46,458 nucleotides of DNA from an uncultured Oscillospiraceae bacterium (lineage in GTDB: Bacteria > Bacillota > Clostridia > Oscillospirales > Oscillospiraceae), in NCBI GenBank assembly GCA_900763675.1, contig CAAFLE010000101.1, positions 1 to 46,458 of the forward strand. The letters are read 5' to 3'. Positions 15,213-23,836 of the stretch are shown piece by piece. The notes below the pieces were generated by a model. The model searched no databases and was not told where the DNA came from. It worked only from the letters and a program-made list of their open reading frames with translations. Every line of letters begins with the position of its first letter. Positions within the stretch are counted from its first letter, which is position 1. Both the position numbers and the translations under genes were made by a program.

Positions 15213-15947
15213 ATGTCGTATACAGCGCAGTATCAGAAAGCGGTTTTCGATGTTTTGAACAGCGTTTTCACGACCGAAGCGGAAAAGATCGACCGCGCCG
15301 GAGCGGCGCTTTGCTCCTCCTTCCAAAAGGGCGGACTACTGTATGTTTTCGGCTGCGGTCATTCGCACATGATCAGCGAGGAGCTTTTTTACCGTGCCGG
15401 CGGGCTTGCCGCCGTTTATCCCATTTTTGAGACAAGCACCATGCTGCACGAGGGCGCCGCGAAGAGCAGCCGCATCGAGCGCATGAGCGGCTATGCCGAG
15501 CTGGTGATGGAGCGCTACCCCATCGGCGAGAACGACTGTTTTCTCGTCGTATCCACCTCCGGCATCAATTCCTTTACCATTGAAATGGCGCAGGCGGCAA
15601 AGCGCCGCGGCGCTTATGTGATCGGCATATCGTCGGGCGCGTATCTCTCCAAGCCCTCCCGGCAGAAGGACGGGCTGCATCTCCCGGACGTGTGCGATCT
15701 CGCCATCGACAACCACGTCCCGGCGGGCGACGCCATTGTGCAGGTGTGCGCCGACGGGACGAAAGCAGGTCCCGTATCGAGCATCGCGTCCATGGCGATC
15801 GCCAACTCCATCGTCCTTTCCGCCTGCGAAAAGCTGTCGGAGAGCGGCACGGAGCCGGTCGTGTACCACAGCGGCAACTGCGAGGGCGGCGACAAGCTCA
15901 ACGAAGCGATCATCGCGGAATACCAAAAGAGGATCCGGTGTTTGTGA
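15213..15947 (+). CDS. SIS-domain phosphosugar-binding protein (UPF0309-like), first copy
   Basis: A 244-residue protein of the sugar isomerase (SIS) fold, with the phosphosugar-binding segments YVFGCGHSHM (about 45-54) and VVSTSGINS (about 112-120). The start at 15213 is preferred: it lies about 35 bases behind the -10 and has AAGGGG upstream, whereas an earlier in-frame ATG at 15129 would precede the promoter. SIS proteins isomerise aldose and ketose phosphates or cleave sugar ethers. It is a distant paralogue of the protein at 19302 (both have GHS near the first strand and end in YxRRIR/YQKRIR). It heads the PTS operon. Confidence 0.8.
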   Translation: MSYTAQYQKAVFDVLNSVFTTEAEKIDRAGAALCSSFQKGGLLYVFGCGHSHMISEELFYRAGGLAAVYPIFETSTMLHEGAAKSSRIERMSGYAELVMERYPIGENDCFLVVSTSGINSFTIEMAQAAKRRGAYVIGISSGAYLSKPSRQKDGLHLPDVCDLAIDNHVPAGDAIVQVCADGTKAGPVSSIASMAIANSIVLSACEKLSESGTEPVVYHSGNCEGGDKLNEAIIAEYQKRIRCL

Positions 15948-15974
15948 CTCCGGCTTTCCCGGCAAGAGGCTGAC

Positions 15975-18080
15975 ATGAACAGAAAACAGGTAGCCATATT
16001 AAAACAGTTTCTCGACCGCCCCGCGTGGCAGATCGCGGAGCTGACCGAAGGGATGTCTCTCTCGCAGAGCATGGTCCGCCATGAGCTGCGGGGCGTCAAC
16101 GACTATCTTCTCCGGCTCGGTCTCCCGGAGATCGAAACCGCACGCGGCGGCGGGCTGCACTGGAACGCCGGCGAGGCGCAGAAAAAGCGTCTTGCCTCCG
16201 AGCTTGCCGCGCTGAACACCTACGATTACAGCCTGAGCGCCGAGGAGCGGCAGGCGGCGGTCGTTTTATATCTGACCGCGAGCCGCAGCTATTTAACGAG
16301 CGGCTCGTTTGCCGAAAGTCTCAGCGTGAGCAAAAGCTGCATCGACAAGGATCTTGCCGTGCTGCGGGAGCTGCTGCCGAAAAGCGGTCTCTCCCTCGAC
16401 AGCTGCGCCGGAAAGGGCAGCCGCATCAGCGGCGACGAGCGCACCATCCGCAGCTACTGCTGCAAGCTGATTCTCCGCTACGTCGATCTGCCCAGCCTTG
16501 TGCAGGAGCGCGAAACGCTCAGCACGTTCGTCGGGCGCTGCGCCAAGGAGATCTACTGCGACCGGTACATCCGCGTGCTTTTCGGCATTCTCAAAGCGCT
16601 TGAACGCGACCGGATGAACAAGCAGTTTTCCGATAAGTCGTTCGGCTATGTTCTCATCTGTCTTGCCATCTCGCTTGTCCGGCTCGGCAACGGCTGCGAG
16701 ATCGCGCTGCAGCCGGACGAGCTGCGCACCGCCGAGGAAACCGAGGAATTTTCCCATGCGCTCTTCATAGCCGACGAGATTGCCCGGCAGCTCGGCACGG
16801 TCCTCCCCCGCGAGGAGGTCTGCTTTCTCTCGCAGATCCTCACGGGTGCACAGTTTGTCGTGCGCGAGCCGTATATGAAGGAGGACTGGGCGGAGATTCA
16901 GATCCTTTCCGGACGGATCATCAAGGACGTCAGTCTCTCGTTGGGGCGCAGCTTTGATTCCGACGCCGAGCTGCACCGGGCGCTCCAGAATCATCTGGGA
17001 CGAACGGTATTCAATCTGCGGCACCGGATCACGACCATCAACCCGGCGCTGCCCGCCGTGCGGCGCGAATATGCCAAATACTTTGAAACGGTCAAATCCG
17101 TGATCGAGGCGCTGGATACGCCGATGCTCGAGCGCATAACGGACGACGACATCGCCTATATCACCGTCCACTTCTGTGCCTCCGCCGAGCGCAGCAAGCG
17201 CAAGCATCCTCTCGCGCACATCGCCGTCGTATGCACGAACGGCGCCGGAACGGCAAGCCTTCTCAAAGAGCTTTTGTGCAGCCGGTTTCCGGGCATCCGC
17301 ATTGCCGCGACGACGACAAGCTCCGATCTCGACGCGCTCTGCGGGGAGAATATCGACTTTGTTGTTTCCAGCGTACAGCTGAAGGACTGCCCGTTCCCGT
17401 ATATCAAGGTCGGCGCGATACCGAGCGAGGGCGACTACGCCCGCATCGAGGAGTTTCTCTCCCGCTATACCGGCTCCGCCGCAGCAAGAGAGCCGTCCAA
17501 TCTTTTCGGCGACGTTATGAGCATTGTGCAGGACTATATCTCCCCCGGACACGGCGACGACGAGCTTTGCGAAAAGCTGCGCGAGTGCTTTGTGCGGAAC
17601 GGCTTTGTTGCCGACCGCGTATCGCCCGCGCCGCGGATGATGGACCTTCTCACCGCGAACCGGATCAGCTGCGGCAACGCCGCCGAAAGCTGGCAGGAAG
17701 CGGTCGCCGCCGCCTGCCGTCCGCTTCTGGAAAGCGGGGACATCGACACGCGCTACGTCCGTTCCGCGCTGGAGTCGGTGAAGAAATCCGGGGCATACAT
17801 CGTCATCGCCAAGGGCGTTGCGCTGGTGCATTCCCAGATCGGCCGGGGCGTGAACCGCCTTGCCTTCGGCATATCGACGTTTCCCGAGGGTGTTGTATTC
17901 CACCACCCGGACTACGACCCTGTGTCGGTCGTATTCTGTCTCGCGCCGACGGACGCCTATTCGCACACGAACGTGCTGGGCGATCTCATCAAGCTGCTGG
18001 AGAAAACGGACGCCCGGACACTGGCAGGCTTTGAGGATAACCACGCGCTGCACGAGTATATCGCGCAGCTTTTGAAATGA
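15975..18080 (+). CDS. PRD-containing PTS-controlled regulator (MtlR/BglG-like) with EIIB- and EIIA-like domains
   Basis: A 701-residue regulator. In order: N-terminal helix-turn-helix modules (~1-160), two PTS regulation domains (~175-400), an EIIB-like domain with cysteine C420 in VVCTNGAGT, and an EIIA(Fru/Mtl)-like domain (~555-701) with histidine H619 in GVALVHSQ. This is the plan of MtlR-type activators, whose activity is tuned by phosphorylation from HPr and EIIB. C420 is almost exactly where the controlling cysteine of B. subtilis MtlR sits. It lies second in the operon it should control, and the free EIIA starts at its stop codon. It could activate the promoter at 15170. Confidence 0.88.
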   Translation: MNRKQVAILKQFLDRPAWQIAELTEGMSLSQSMVRHELRGVNDYLLRLGLPEIETARGGGLHWNAGEAQKKRLASELAALNTYDYSLSAEERQAAVVLYLTASRSYLTSGSFAESLSVSKSCIDKDLAVLRELLPKSGLSLDSCAGKGSRISGDERTIRSYCCKLILRYVDLPSLVQERETLSTFVGRCAKEIYCDRYIRVLFGILKALERDRMNKQFSDKSFGYVLICLAISLVRLGNGCEIALQPDELRTAEETEEFSHALFIADEIARQLGTVLPREEVCFLSQILTGAQFVVREPYMKEDWAEIQILSGRIIKDVSLSLGRSFDSDAELHRALQNHLGRTVFNLRHRITTINPALPAVRREYAKYFETVKSVIEALDTPMLERITDDDIAYITVHFCASAERSKRKHPLAHIAVVCTNGAGTASLLKELLCSRFPGIRIAATTTSSDLDALCGENIDFVVSSVQLKDCPFPYIKVGAIPSEGDYARIEEFLSRYTGSAAAREPSNLFGDVMSIVQDYISPGHGDDELCEKLRECFVRNGFVADRVSPAPRMMDLLTANRISCGNAAESWQEAVAAACRPLLESGDIDTRYVRSALESVKKSGAYIVIAKGVALVHSQIGRGVNRLAFGISTFPEGVVFHHPDYDPVSVVFCLAPTDAYSHTNVLGDLIKLLEKTDARTLAGFEDNHALHEYIAQLLK

Positions 18081-18094
18081 CGGAGGACTGCAAA

Positions 18095-18526
18095 ATGGAA
18101 TTGAAGGATTATATGCCGAGCGAAAATACCGCGTTTCTCACCGACCACGGCACATGGAAGGAATGCATCGGCGCCGCCGGTGCGCTGCTCGAAGCGAACG
18201 GCTACATCGACGCGAGCTACACCGACGCGATGGTCTCTATGGTGGAAACCATGGGACCTTACATCGTCATTATGCCGGGGATCGCGCTCGCGCACGCACG
18301 CCCCGCCGGAAACGTGAAGAAAAACGGCATTTCTCTTGTCACGCTGAAAAACGGCGTCAATTTCGGCAGCGAGGACAACGACCCGGTATACGCGGTTTTC
18401 GCCATCGCCGCCCGCTCCGACGCGGAGCATCTCGTTCTGTTCAAGGCGCTCGGGCGCTTTCTGGCGGACGAGGAAAAAGCCGAAGCGGTGAAAAGCGTCA
18501 AAGCCTACGAGGATATTGTCTTTTAA
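18095..18526 (+). CDS. PTS EIIA component, fructose/mannitol type
   Basis: A 143-residue protein with the EIIA-2 fold and phospho-accepting H67 in PGIALAHARP. I choose the ATG at 18095, which has GGAGG 8 bases upstream; an alternative ATG at 18077 overlaps the regulator's stop as ATGA but has no ribosome binding site. It should pass phosphate from HPr to the EIIB of this operon. It differs from the EIIA-like domain fused to the regulator, so the operon has one EIIA for transport and one for sensing. Confidence 0.9.
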   Translation: MELKDYMPSENTAFLTDHGTWKECIGAAGALLEANGYIDASYTDAMVSMVETMGPYIVIMPGIALAHARPAGNVKKNGISLVTLKNGVNFGSEDNDPVYAVFAIAARSDAEHLVLFKALGRFLADEEKAEAVKSVKAYEDIVF

Positions 18527-18558
18527 GAAACAGATAAACGGAAAGGAGAGCATATCAC

Positions 18559-19278
18559 ATGAACCAGACAATGGAAAAGCTGAAAGGCGGGCTGATCGTT
18601 TCCTGCTATGCCGGACCGGATTTCAACGAAGAAATGGGCGTGCCGGAGACGATGGTGTGCGTGGCGAAAAGCTGCATCGCCGGCGGCGCCGCCGCGATCC
18701 GGACGAACATTGAAAACGTCCGGGCGATCAAGTCGGCGGTCAGCGTGCCGGTCATCGGCATCAAAAAGGTCTACCGCTCGGGCGGCATGATCGACGGCGA
18801 CTTCCGCATCACCCCGACGCTCAAGGAGGTTGAGGAGCTGCTGGAGGCAGGCGCGGACGGCATCGCCGTGGACGGCACGATCCGCGAGCGCTACGACGAT
18901 CTGACGTTCGCCAGGTTTGTGGAAGAGATCCGCCGCCGTTGGGATACGCTTCTCATCGCGGACATCTCCACCGTGGAGGAAGGCGTTGCCGCATGGAAAG
19001 CGGGCGTCGATATGGTCGGCACCACGCTCTCCGGCTACACCCCCTACTCCGCCAATCCCATCCGCTTCGGCACGCTGCCCAGCCCCGGTCCCGACTATGA
19101 GATCATCCGCGGTCTGCGTGCGGCGGGCGTGGAGCACATCGTCGCCGAGGGGCGCATCACGAACGGCGAGAAAATGCGTCTTGCGCTGGACGCGGGCGCG
19201 TACTGCGTTGTGATCGGAACATCCATCACCGAGCCGAGAAAGATCGTCAAGACCATTCTTCTTGACGCCAAGGCGTAA
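18559..19278 (+). CDS. NanE-like N-acylglucosamine-6-phosphate 2-epimerase
   Basis: A 239-residue TIM-barrel protein of the NanE family, which converts ManNAc-6-P to GlcNAc-6-P. The family segments are visible: VPVIGIKK (~54-61), ITPTLKEVEELLEAGAD (~79-95), VGTTLSGYTPYS (~152-163) and VAEGRIT (~195-201, holding the probable catalytic glutamate). The stretch after IGIKK is about five residues longer than usual (YRSGGMIDGDF), and the DATRR-type segment reads DGTIRER, so the substrate may not be ManNAc-6-P. No nanA, nanK, nagA or nagB lies in the operon. The start has GAAAGGAG upstream. Confidence 0.8.
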   Translation: MNQTMEKLKGGLIVSCYAGPDFNEEMGVPETMVCVAKSCIAGGAAAIRTNIENVRAIKSAVSVPVIGIKKVYRSGGMIDGDFRITPTLKEVEELLEAGADGIAVDGTIRERYDDLTFARFVEEIRRRWDTLLIADISTVEEGVAAWKAGVDMVGTTLSGYTPYSANPIRFGTLPSPGPDYEIIRGLRAAGVEHIVAEGRITNGEKMRLALDAGAYCVVIGTSITEPRKIVKTILLDAKA

Positions 19279-19301
19279 AGAAAGCAAAGGAGGAAACATC
19301 C

Positions 19302-20051
19302 GTGAAAGCATGGCAGAGATACTTTGAAACAATGCAGGCGGTCGTGCAGAAAGCCTACGACACGCAGGGCGAAAAGCTGATGGAGGCAAGCCGCGTGCTT
19401 GCCGAATGCACCAAAAACGACGGCATCATCCATCTTTTCGGCGCGGGTCATTCGGGTCTTGTCACCGAGGACGTTTTCTGGCGCTCCGCCACGATGGCGA
19501 ACGTCCATGCCATTTTTGAATCGAGCGTGTCCGGCATCAACGAGATCACCAAGACCGGCAAGCTCGAAAAGCTCGAGGGACTGGGAACGATCCTCGTGGA
19601 CTACAACCATGTCGCCCCGCCGGACGCCATGATCTGCATCTCGAACTCCGGCAACAACGCCGCCACCGTTGACGTCGCGCTCGCGTGCAAGGCGAAGGGC
19701 GTTCCCGTGATCGCGTTTACCAACCCGGTCTACGCCGATCAGCTCACCACGCAGCACTCCAGCGGCAAAAAGCTCAAGGACGTTGCCGACATCGTCATTG
19801 ACAACTGCTCGCTCATCGGCGACGCCGCCGTGGAGCTGGACGGTCTGGAGGTAAAGGTCGGCGCGACCTCGACGATCCCGGTCGTGTTCATGCTGCCCGC
19901 GCTGCTCGTCCAGACGTGCGAAAACCTGCTGGAGGAGGGCGTGAAGCCCGACGTTTACTACAACGGACATCTCGAATACGAAAGCGGCATGGTTAAGGAA
20001 CACAACACCGCTCTCGTGGAAAAGTACTACCGGCGCATCCGCAACCTGTAA
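19302..20051 (+). CDS. SIS-domain phosphosugar-binding protein (UPF0309-like), second copy
   Basis: A 249-residue SIS-fold protein. It starts at GTG (19302) with AAAGGAGG 8 bases upstream. The phosphosugar loop is HLFGAGHSGL (about 44-53), and the second conserved serine segment is ICISNSGNNA (about 109-118). It is the more typical member of the family often annotated as a sugar isomerase next to PTS genes; the reaction has not been shown. It lies between the NanE-like epimerase and the EIIB gene, so epimerisation and isomerisation of an imported sugar phosphate are the natural guess. Confidence 0.82.
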   Translation: MKAWQRYFETMQAVVQKAYDTQGEKLMEASRVLAECTKNDGIIHLFGAGHSGLVTEDVFWRSATMANVHAIFESSVSGINEITKTGKLEKLEGLGTILVDYNHVAPPDAMICISNSGNNAATVDVALACKAKGVPVIAFTNPVYADQLTTQHSSGKKLKDVADIVIDNCSLIGDAAVELDGLEVKVGATSTIPVVFMLPALLVQTCENLLEEGVKPDVYYNGHLEYESGMVKEHNTALVEKYYRRIRNL

Positions 20052-20082
20052 ATAAAAAAGAGAGTAAAGGAGGGGAAAAACC

Positions 20083-20388
20083 ATGAAAGAATTGAAGATC
20101 CTCACGGTGTGCGGCGCCGGTGTCGGCACAAGCACGCTGCTGCGCATGAACGTTTCCGACGTTTTCAATTCCTTCCAGCTGCCGTATTCGGTCCGTGTGG
20201 AGAACACGAGCATCTCCCGCGCCAAGGGTACGGCGTGCGATGCGATTGTAACGTTCGAGAGCTTCGCCGCAGACGTGAAAAAGATCTGCCCGCAGGTCAT
20301 CATCGTCAAAAACCTGATGGACAAAAAAGAGCTTCGGGAAAAGATCGGCAAGTACCTGGAAGACAACAATTTATTGGAGGGGAAGTAA
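20083..20388 (+). CDS. PTS EIIB component, ascorbate/galactitol type
   Basis: A 101-residue EIIB with the phosphorylated cysteine C10 in the P-loop VCGAGVGTST. This fold is shared by the UlaB/SgaB and GatB groups. It should take phosphate from the EIIA of this operon and pass it to the sugar in the EIIC channel. AAGGAGGGG stands before the ATG. The EIIC gene follows after 3 bases. Confidence 0.93.
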   Translation: MKELKILTVCGAGVGTSTLLRMNVSDVFNSFQLPYSVRVENTSISRAKGTACDAIVTFESFAADVKKICPQVIIVKNLMDKKELREKIGKYLEDNNLLEGK

Positions 20389-20391
20389 AAA

Positions 20392-21678
20392 ATGACAGCA
20401 CTCAGCTCTATTGTCAACTTCATCACGACCTACATTTTCAACCAGCCGTTCATTCTGCTCAGCCTTGTCGCGATGCTGGGTCTCATTCTCCAGAAGAAAA
20501 AGGTTCAGGACGTTATCGCCGGCTCGCTGAAAACCGGCATCGGCTATCTCATCCTCTCGCAGGGCACCTCGCTTCTGGCGGGCATCGTTCTACCGATCGC
20601 GACCATCCTCAATAAGATGTTCAACATTGAAGCGGTCACCACCGGCATCGGCACGGACGCCTTCTCCGCGCAGTGGGGTTCCGTTATCGCCATCATCATG
20701 GTTCTCGGCTTCATCGTCAACCTGATCCTCGCCCGCTTCACCAAGATGAAGTACGTCTATCTCACCGTTCACCAGACCTACTACATCACGCTCGTCTATC
20801 TCGCGCTCGTCGTGGAGATCGCCCCCGCCGCGAGCAAGACCCTGCTTCTCATCATCGGCGGTCTGCTGCTCGGTCTTTACTGCACCGTATCCCCGGCGCT
20901 CGTCCAGCCGTTCATGCGCAAGGTCACCGGCACGAACGATCTCGCCTACGGTCACACCACGTCGTTCGGCGTAATTATCGGCGCTCTCGTCGGCAAGCTG
21001 TTCTCCAAGAAGTCCGACGAGACCAGCGAAGATCTGCACATTCCCGCCTGCCTCAACTTCCTCAAGGACATCACCGTTTCCACCGCCATCGTTATGACGC
21101 TCCTTTACGTCATCGGCGTTGCCGTTGTCGGTCCCGCGTGGGTCGAGGAGAATGTCAGCGGCGGCACGGCGGCGTTCCTGTACGCCATCACGCAGGGCGT
21201 CTCCTTCGGCGTCGGCATTACCATCGTTCTCACCGGCGTCAGCATGATGATCGCCGAGATCACCGAGGCGTTCAAGGGCATTTCCGAGAAGGTCGTCCCC
21301 AACGCCATCCCCGCGCTCGACTGCCCGGTCGTGTTCAACTTTGCTCCCACCGCCGTTATGATCGGCTTCCTCAGCTGTCTCGGCACCGTGATCATCTGCG
21401 TCGTTCTCTTCGGCGCCGTGGGTCTCTACGCACTTACGCCCCCGGTCATCACCTGCTTCTTCGGCGGCGGTCCTGCCGGCGTGTTCGGCAACTCCACCGG
21501 CGGCTGGCGCGGCGCAATCCTCGCGGGCGTCGTTGCGGGTCTGATGCTCTCCTTCGGTCAGATGCTGACGGTCGGCTGCCTGAGCGGCACGATCGCAGAC
21601 TTTGCCCGCTGGTCCAACGACTTTGACTACTCCGTGTTCCCGTTCTTCTTCCAGAAGATCGCTCAGCTCTTCTGCTGA
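20392..21678 (+). CDS. PTS EIIC component, UlaA/SgaT family
   Basis: A 428-residue polytopic membrane protein of the ascorbate-type EIIC family (UlaA/SgaT), with about 11 helices and the conserved TVHQTYYI region near residue 125 and the FFGGGPAGVFGN region near 360. UlaA-type transporters import sugars with concurrent phosphorylation and are not limited to ascorbate. No ulaD/E/F-like ascorbate catabolic genes are here, and the neighbours are a NanE-like epimerase and SIS proteins, so another substrate is more likely. Confidence 0.9.
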   Translation: MTALSSIVNFITTYIFNQPFILLSLVAMLGLILQKKKVQDVIAGSLKTGIGYLILSQGTSLLAGIVLPIATILNKMFNIEAVTTGIGTDAFSAQWGSVIAIIMVLGFIVNLILARFTKMKYVYLTVHQTYYITLVYLALVVEIAPAASKTLLLIIGGLLLGLYCTVSPALVQPFMRKVTGTNDLAYGHTTSFGVIIGALVGKLFSKKSDETSEDLHIPACLNFLKDITVSTAIVMTLLYVIGVAVVGPAWVEENVSGGTAAFLYAITQGVSFGVGITIVLTGVSMMIAEITEAFKGISEKVVPNAIPALDCPVVFNFAPTAVMIGFLSCLGTVIICVVLFGAVGLYALTPPVITCFFGGGPAGVFGNSTGGWRGAILAGVVAGLMLSFGQMLTVGCLSGTIADFARWSNDFDYSVFPFFFQKIAQLFC

Positions 21679-21769
21679 TCTCATCGGTCGGAAAAAAATC
21701 GCACCGCGCAGAGCTTACGGCTCTGCGCGGTTCCCAGAAAGGAAAACAGCTTCCTGTTTCGATAAAACA

Positions 21770-22045
21770 ATGTATAGTGAAAATACCATCATCGTAAATC
21801 CGACCGGTCTGCACGCAAGACCCGCCTCGGAATTTGTCGCCGCGGCAAAGCGCTTTCAATCCAAGATCACCGTGCAGAATCTCGACGATCCCTCGTGCGC
21901 GCCGGTAAACGCCAAGAGCATCGTCCTCCTTCTGACGGAGGGGCTGGCGAAAGGCACGCACATCCAGATCGCGGCAAACGGCGAGGACGAAAAGACCGCC
22001 GTCGCCGAGCTGACCGCGCTTGTCGCGTCCGGCTTTGGAGAGTAA
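21770..22045 (+). CDS. HPr family phosphocarrier protein
   Basis: A 91-residue HPr. The phospho-accepting histidine is H15 in NPTGLHARPAS. S50 in NAKSI is at the place of the regulatory serine (S46 of B. subtilis HPr) after a four-residue insertion (DDPSCAPV region), so it might still be an HPr kinase target. The ATG at 21770 has no clear Shine-Dalgarno; GAAAGGA lies about 28 bases upstream. HPr genes are normally single and housekeeping; here one is inside a sugar operon with its own EI. The longer frame opening at 21602 is mostly the overlapping EIIC gene. Confidence 0.9.
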   Translation: MYSENTIIVNPTGLHARPASEFVAAAKRFQSKITVQNLDDPSCAPVNAKSIVLLLTEGLAKGTHIQIAANGEDEKTAVAELTALVASGFGE

Positions 22046-22079
22046 GATCAATGGAGCATACAGGACTCGGGGGTAGATC

Positions 22080-23780
22080 ATGGAACTGAACGGAATCGCG
22101 GTCAGCGAGGGCATCGTCATCGGCAAAGCGCTCGTATACCGCCCCGACACCGCGTCTGCGGAGCGTGTCAGCGTTTCGGCGGACGCCGTACCGGCGGAGA
22201 TTGAAAAATGGACGAGCGCCAAGCAGACCGCCACGCAGCAGCTGGAGCAGCTGTGCAGCGGCAGGGACGTTTCGGCGGAGGAAGCCGCCATTCTCGCCGC
22301 CCATCGGGAAATTCTCGATGACGAGGAGATCGACGAGCTTGTCCGCGAAAAAATCGGCGAGGGAAAGTCCGCGCCATGGGCGGCGGAGGAGACGTTCACG
22401 TTCTTCGCCGATACGCTTGCCAAGTCCAAAAACGCTCTCATCGCGGAGCGGAGCGCCGATATGCTCGATGTCTGCGCCCGGGTGGTCTCCGTTCTTCGCG
22501 GCACGAACCGGCAGACGCTCTCTGCGCTCGACGCGCCCGTCATTCTCATCGCCCGCGATCTTCTGCCGAGCGAGACCGCTTCCATGGACCGGAAAAACAT
22601 CCTCGGCATCGCGCAGGAGGAGGGCGGTCCCACGTCGCACTCCGCCATCATTGCGCGAAGCGCCGGTATCCCCGCCGTTTTCGGCGCGGGCGAGGCGTTG
22701 CGGCAGATTGCGAACGGCGACGAAGTGATTCTCGACGGTATCGGCGGCAAAATCCTTGTCTCGCCGGATGCGCGGCAGTGTGAGGAATACCTGCGCCGTA
22801 TCCGGGAGCTTTCGGAGAAAAGCGCCCGTGCCTCCCGGTTTGTTCACGAGCCTGCCGCTCTCCGCAGCGGCGAGCGCATCCAGCTTGGACTCAACATCGG
22901 CGGCGAGGGCGTTTCCGATGCCGGCTGCTGCGACTTCATCGGACTGTACCGCTCGGAGTTTCTCTACATGGACTCCGACCATATGCCAACGGAGGAAGAG
23001 CAGTTTCAAGCCTATTCGTCTGTGCTGCAAAGCATGAACGGCAAGCCGGTGACGTTGCGCACGCTCGACATCGGCGGCGACAAAACGCTCCGCTATCTCT
23101 CCCTGCCGCACGAAAACAACCCGTTTCTCGGCAAACGCGCCGTTCGTCTCTGCTTTGATGAGCCGGAGCTTTTCTGCACGCAGCTCCGCGCCGCCTACCG
23201 CGCCTCCGTATACGGAAAACTCAACATCATGTTTCCCATGATTGGCTCTCTCGAAGACTGGCGACGCGCCCGGGCGTTCGCGGAAAGCGTGCGCCGAGAG
23301 CTGGAAGCGGAGAGAGTCACCGTATCGCCGGACGTCCGGCTGGGGATCATGATCGAGATCCCGTCCGCCGCGATCCTCGCGCACCGCTTCGCGCAGGAGG
23401 TGGATTTTGCATCCATCGGCACGAACGATCTTTGTCAGTATCTCTGCGCGGCAGACCGGATCGAGCCGGGCGTCCGGGAGTACTATCAGCCCTTCTCCCC
23501 CGCCGTTCTCATTACCATTGAACACGTGATCCGCGCCTTTGAAGCCGCCGGGAAAGAGCTTTCCATGTGCGGCGAGCTGGCGGGAAACGCGAAAGCGTCC
23601 GTGCTGCTTGCCGGTATGGGGCTGAAAAAATTCAGTATGTCCGCCGCGTCCATCGGCACGGTGAAAATGGCGCTCGCCGGAGCAAGTCTCGAAGAGGCGC
23701 AGGCGCTTGCCGGCGCCGCGCTCTCCTGCGCAACGCAGGAGGAAGTGACCGCTCTGCTGGACGCAGTCGCGCCGGTCTGA
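22080..23780 (+). CDS. Phosphoenolpyruvate-protein phosphotransferase (PTS enzyme I)
   Basis: A 566-residue enzyme I of normal length. It takes phosphate from PEP on H187 (GGPTSHSAII) and gives it to HPr. The C-terminal PEP-binding barrel carries the catalytic cysteine C497 in SMCGELAG and the FASIGTNDLCQY segment near residue 443. A GGGGG tract lies about 6 bases ahead of the ATG. It ends the operon and is followed by a strong terminator. It may be the main ptsI of the genome or a dedicated copy; that cannot be told from this window, so I do not assign the symbol. Confidence 0.95.
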   Translation: MELNGIAVSEGIVIGKALVYRPDTASAERVSVSADAVPAEIEKWTSAKQTATQQLEQLCSGRDVSAEEAAILAAHREILDDEEIDELVREKIGEGKSAPWAAEETFTFFADTLAKSKNALIAERSADMLDVCARVVSVLRGTNRQTLSALDAPVILIARDLLPSETASMDRKNILGIAQEEGGPTSHSAIIARSAGIPAVFGAGEALRQIANGDEVILDGIGGKILVSPDARQCEEYLRRIRELSEKSARASRFVHEPAALRSGERIQLGLNIGGEGVSDAGCCDFIGLYRSEFLYMDSDHMPTEEEQFQAYSSVLQSMNGKPVTLRTLDIGGDKTLRYLSLPHENNPFLGKRAVRLCFDEPELFCTQLRAAYRASVYGKLNIMFPMIGSLEDWRRARAFAESVRRELEAERVTVSPDVRLGIMIEIPSAAILAHRFAQEVDFASIGTNDLCQYLCAADRIEPGVREYYQPFSPAVLITIEHVIRAFEAAGKELSMCGELAGNAKASVLLAGMGLKKFSMSAASIGTVKMALAGASLEEAQALAGAALSCATQEEVTALLDAVAPV

Positions 23781-23792
23781 CCCCGTGATACG

Positions 23793-23826
23793 CAAAAACT
23801 CCCTGTCTTACGACAGGGAGTTTTTG
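23793..23826. terminator. Bidirectional terminator between the EI gene and mtnA
   Basis: A perfect 15-base-pair stem (23793-23807 and 23812-23826) with a TTAC loop. The arms end in AAAAA and TTTTT, so it works from either side. Confidence 0.9.
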
Positions 23827-23836
23827 CCGGAAAGCA

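Noticed and set aside
21867..23795. 642-codon minus-strand frame opposite the HPr and EI genes
   Set aside because: Shadow of the EI gene, which has all catalytic motifs; no start signal on the minus strand.
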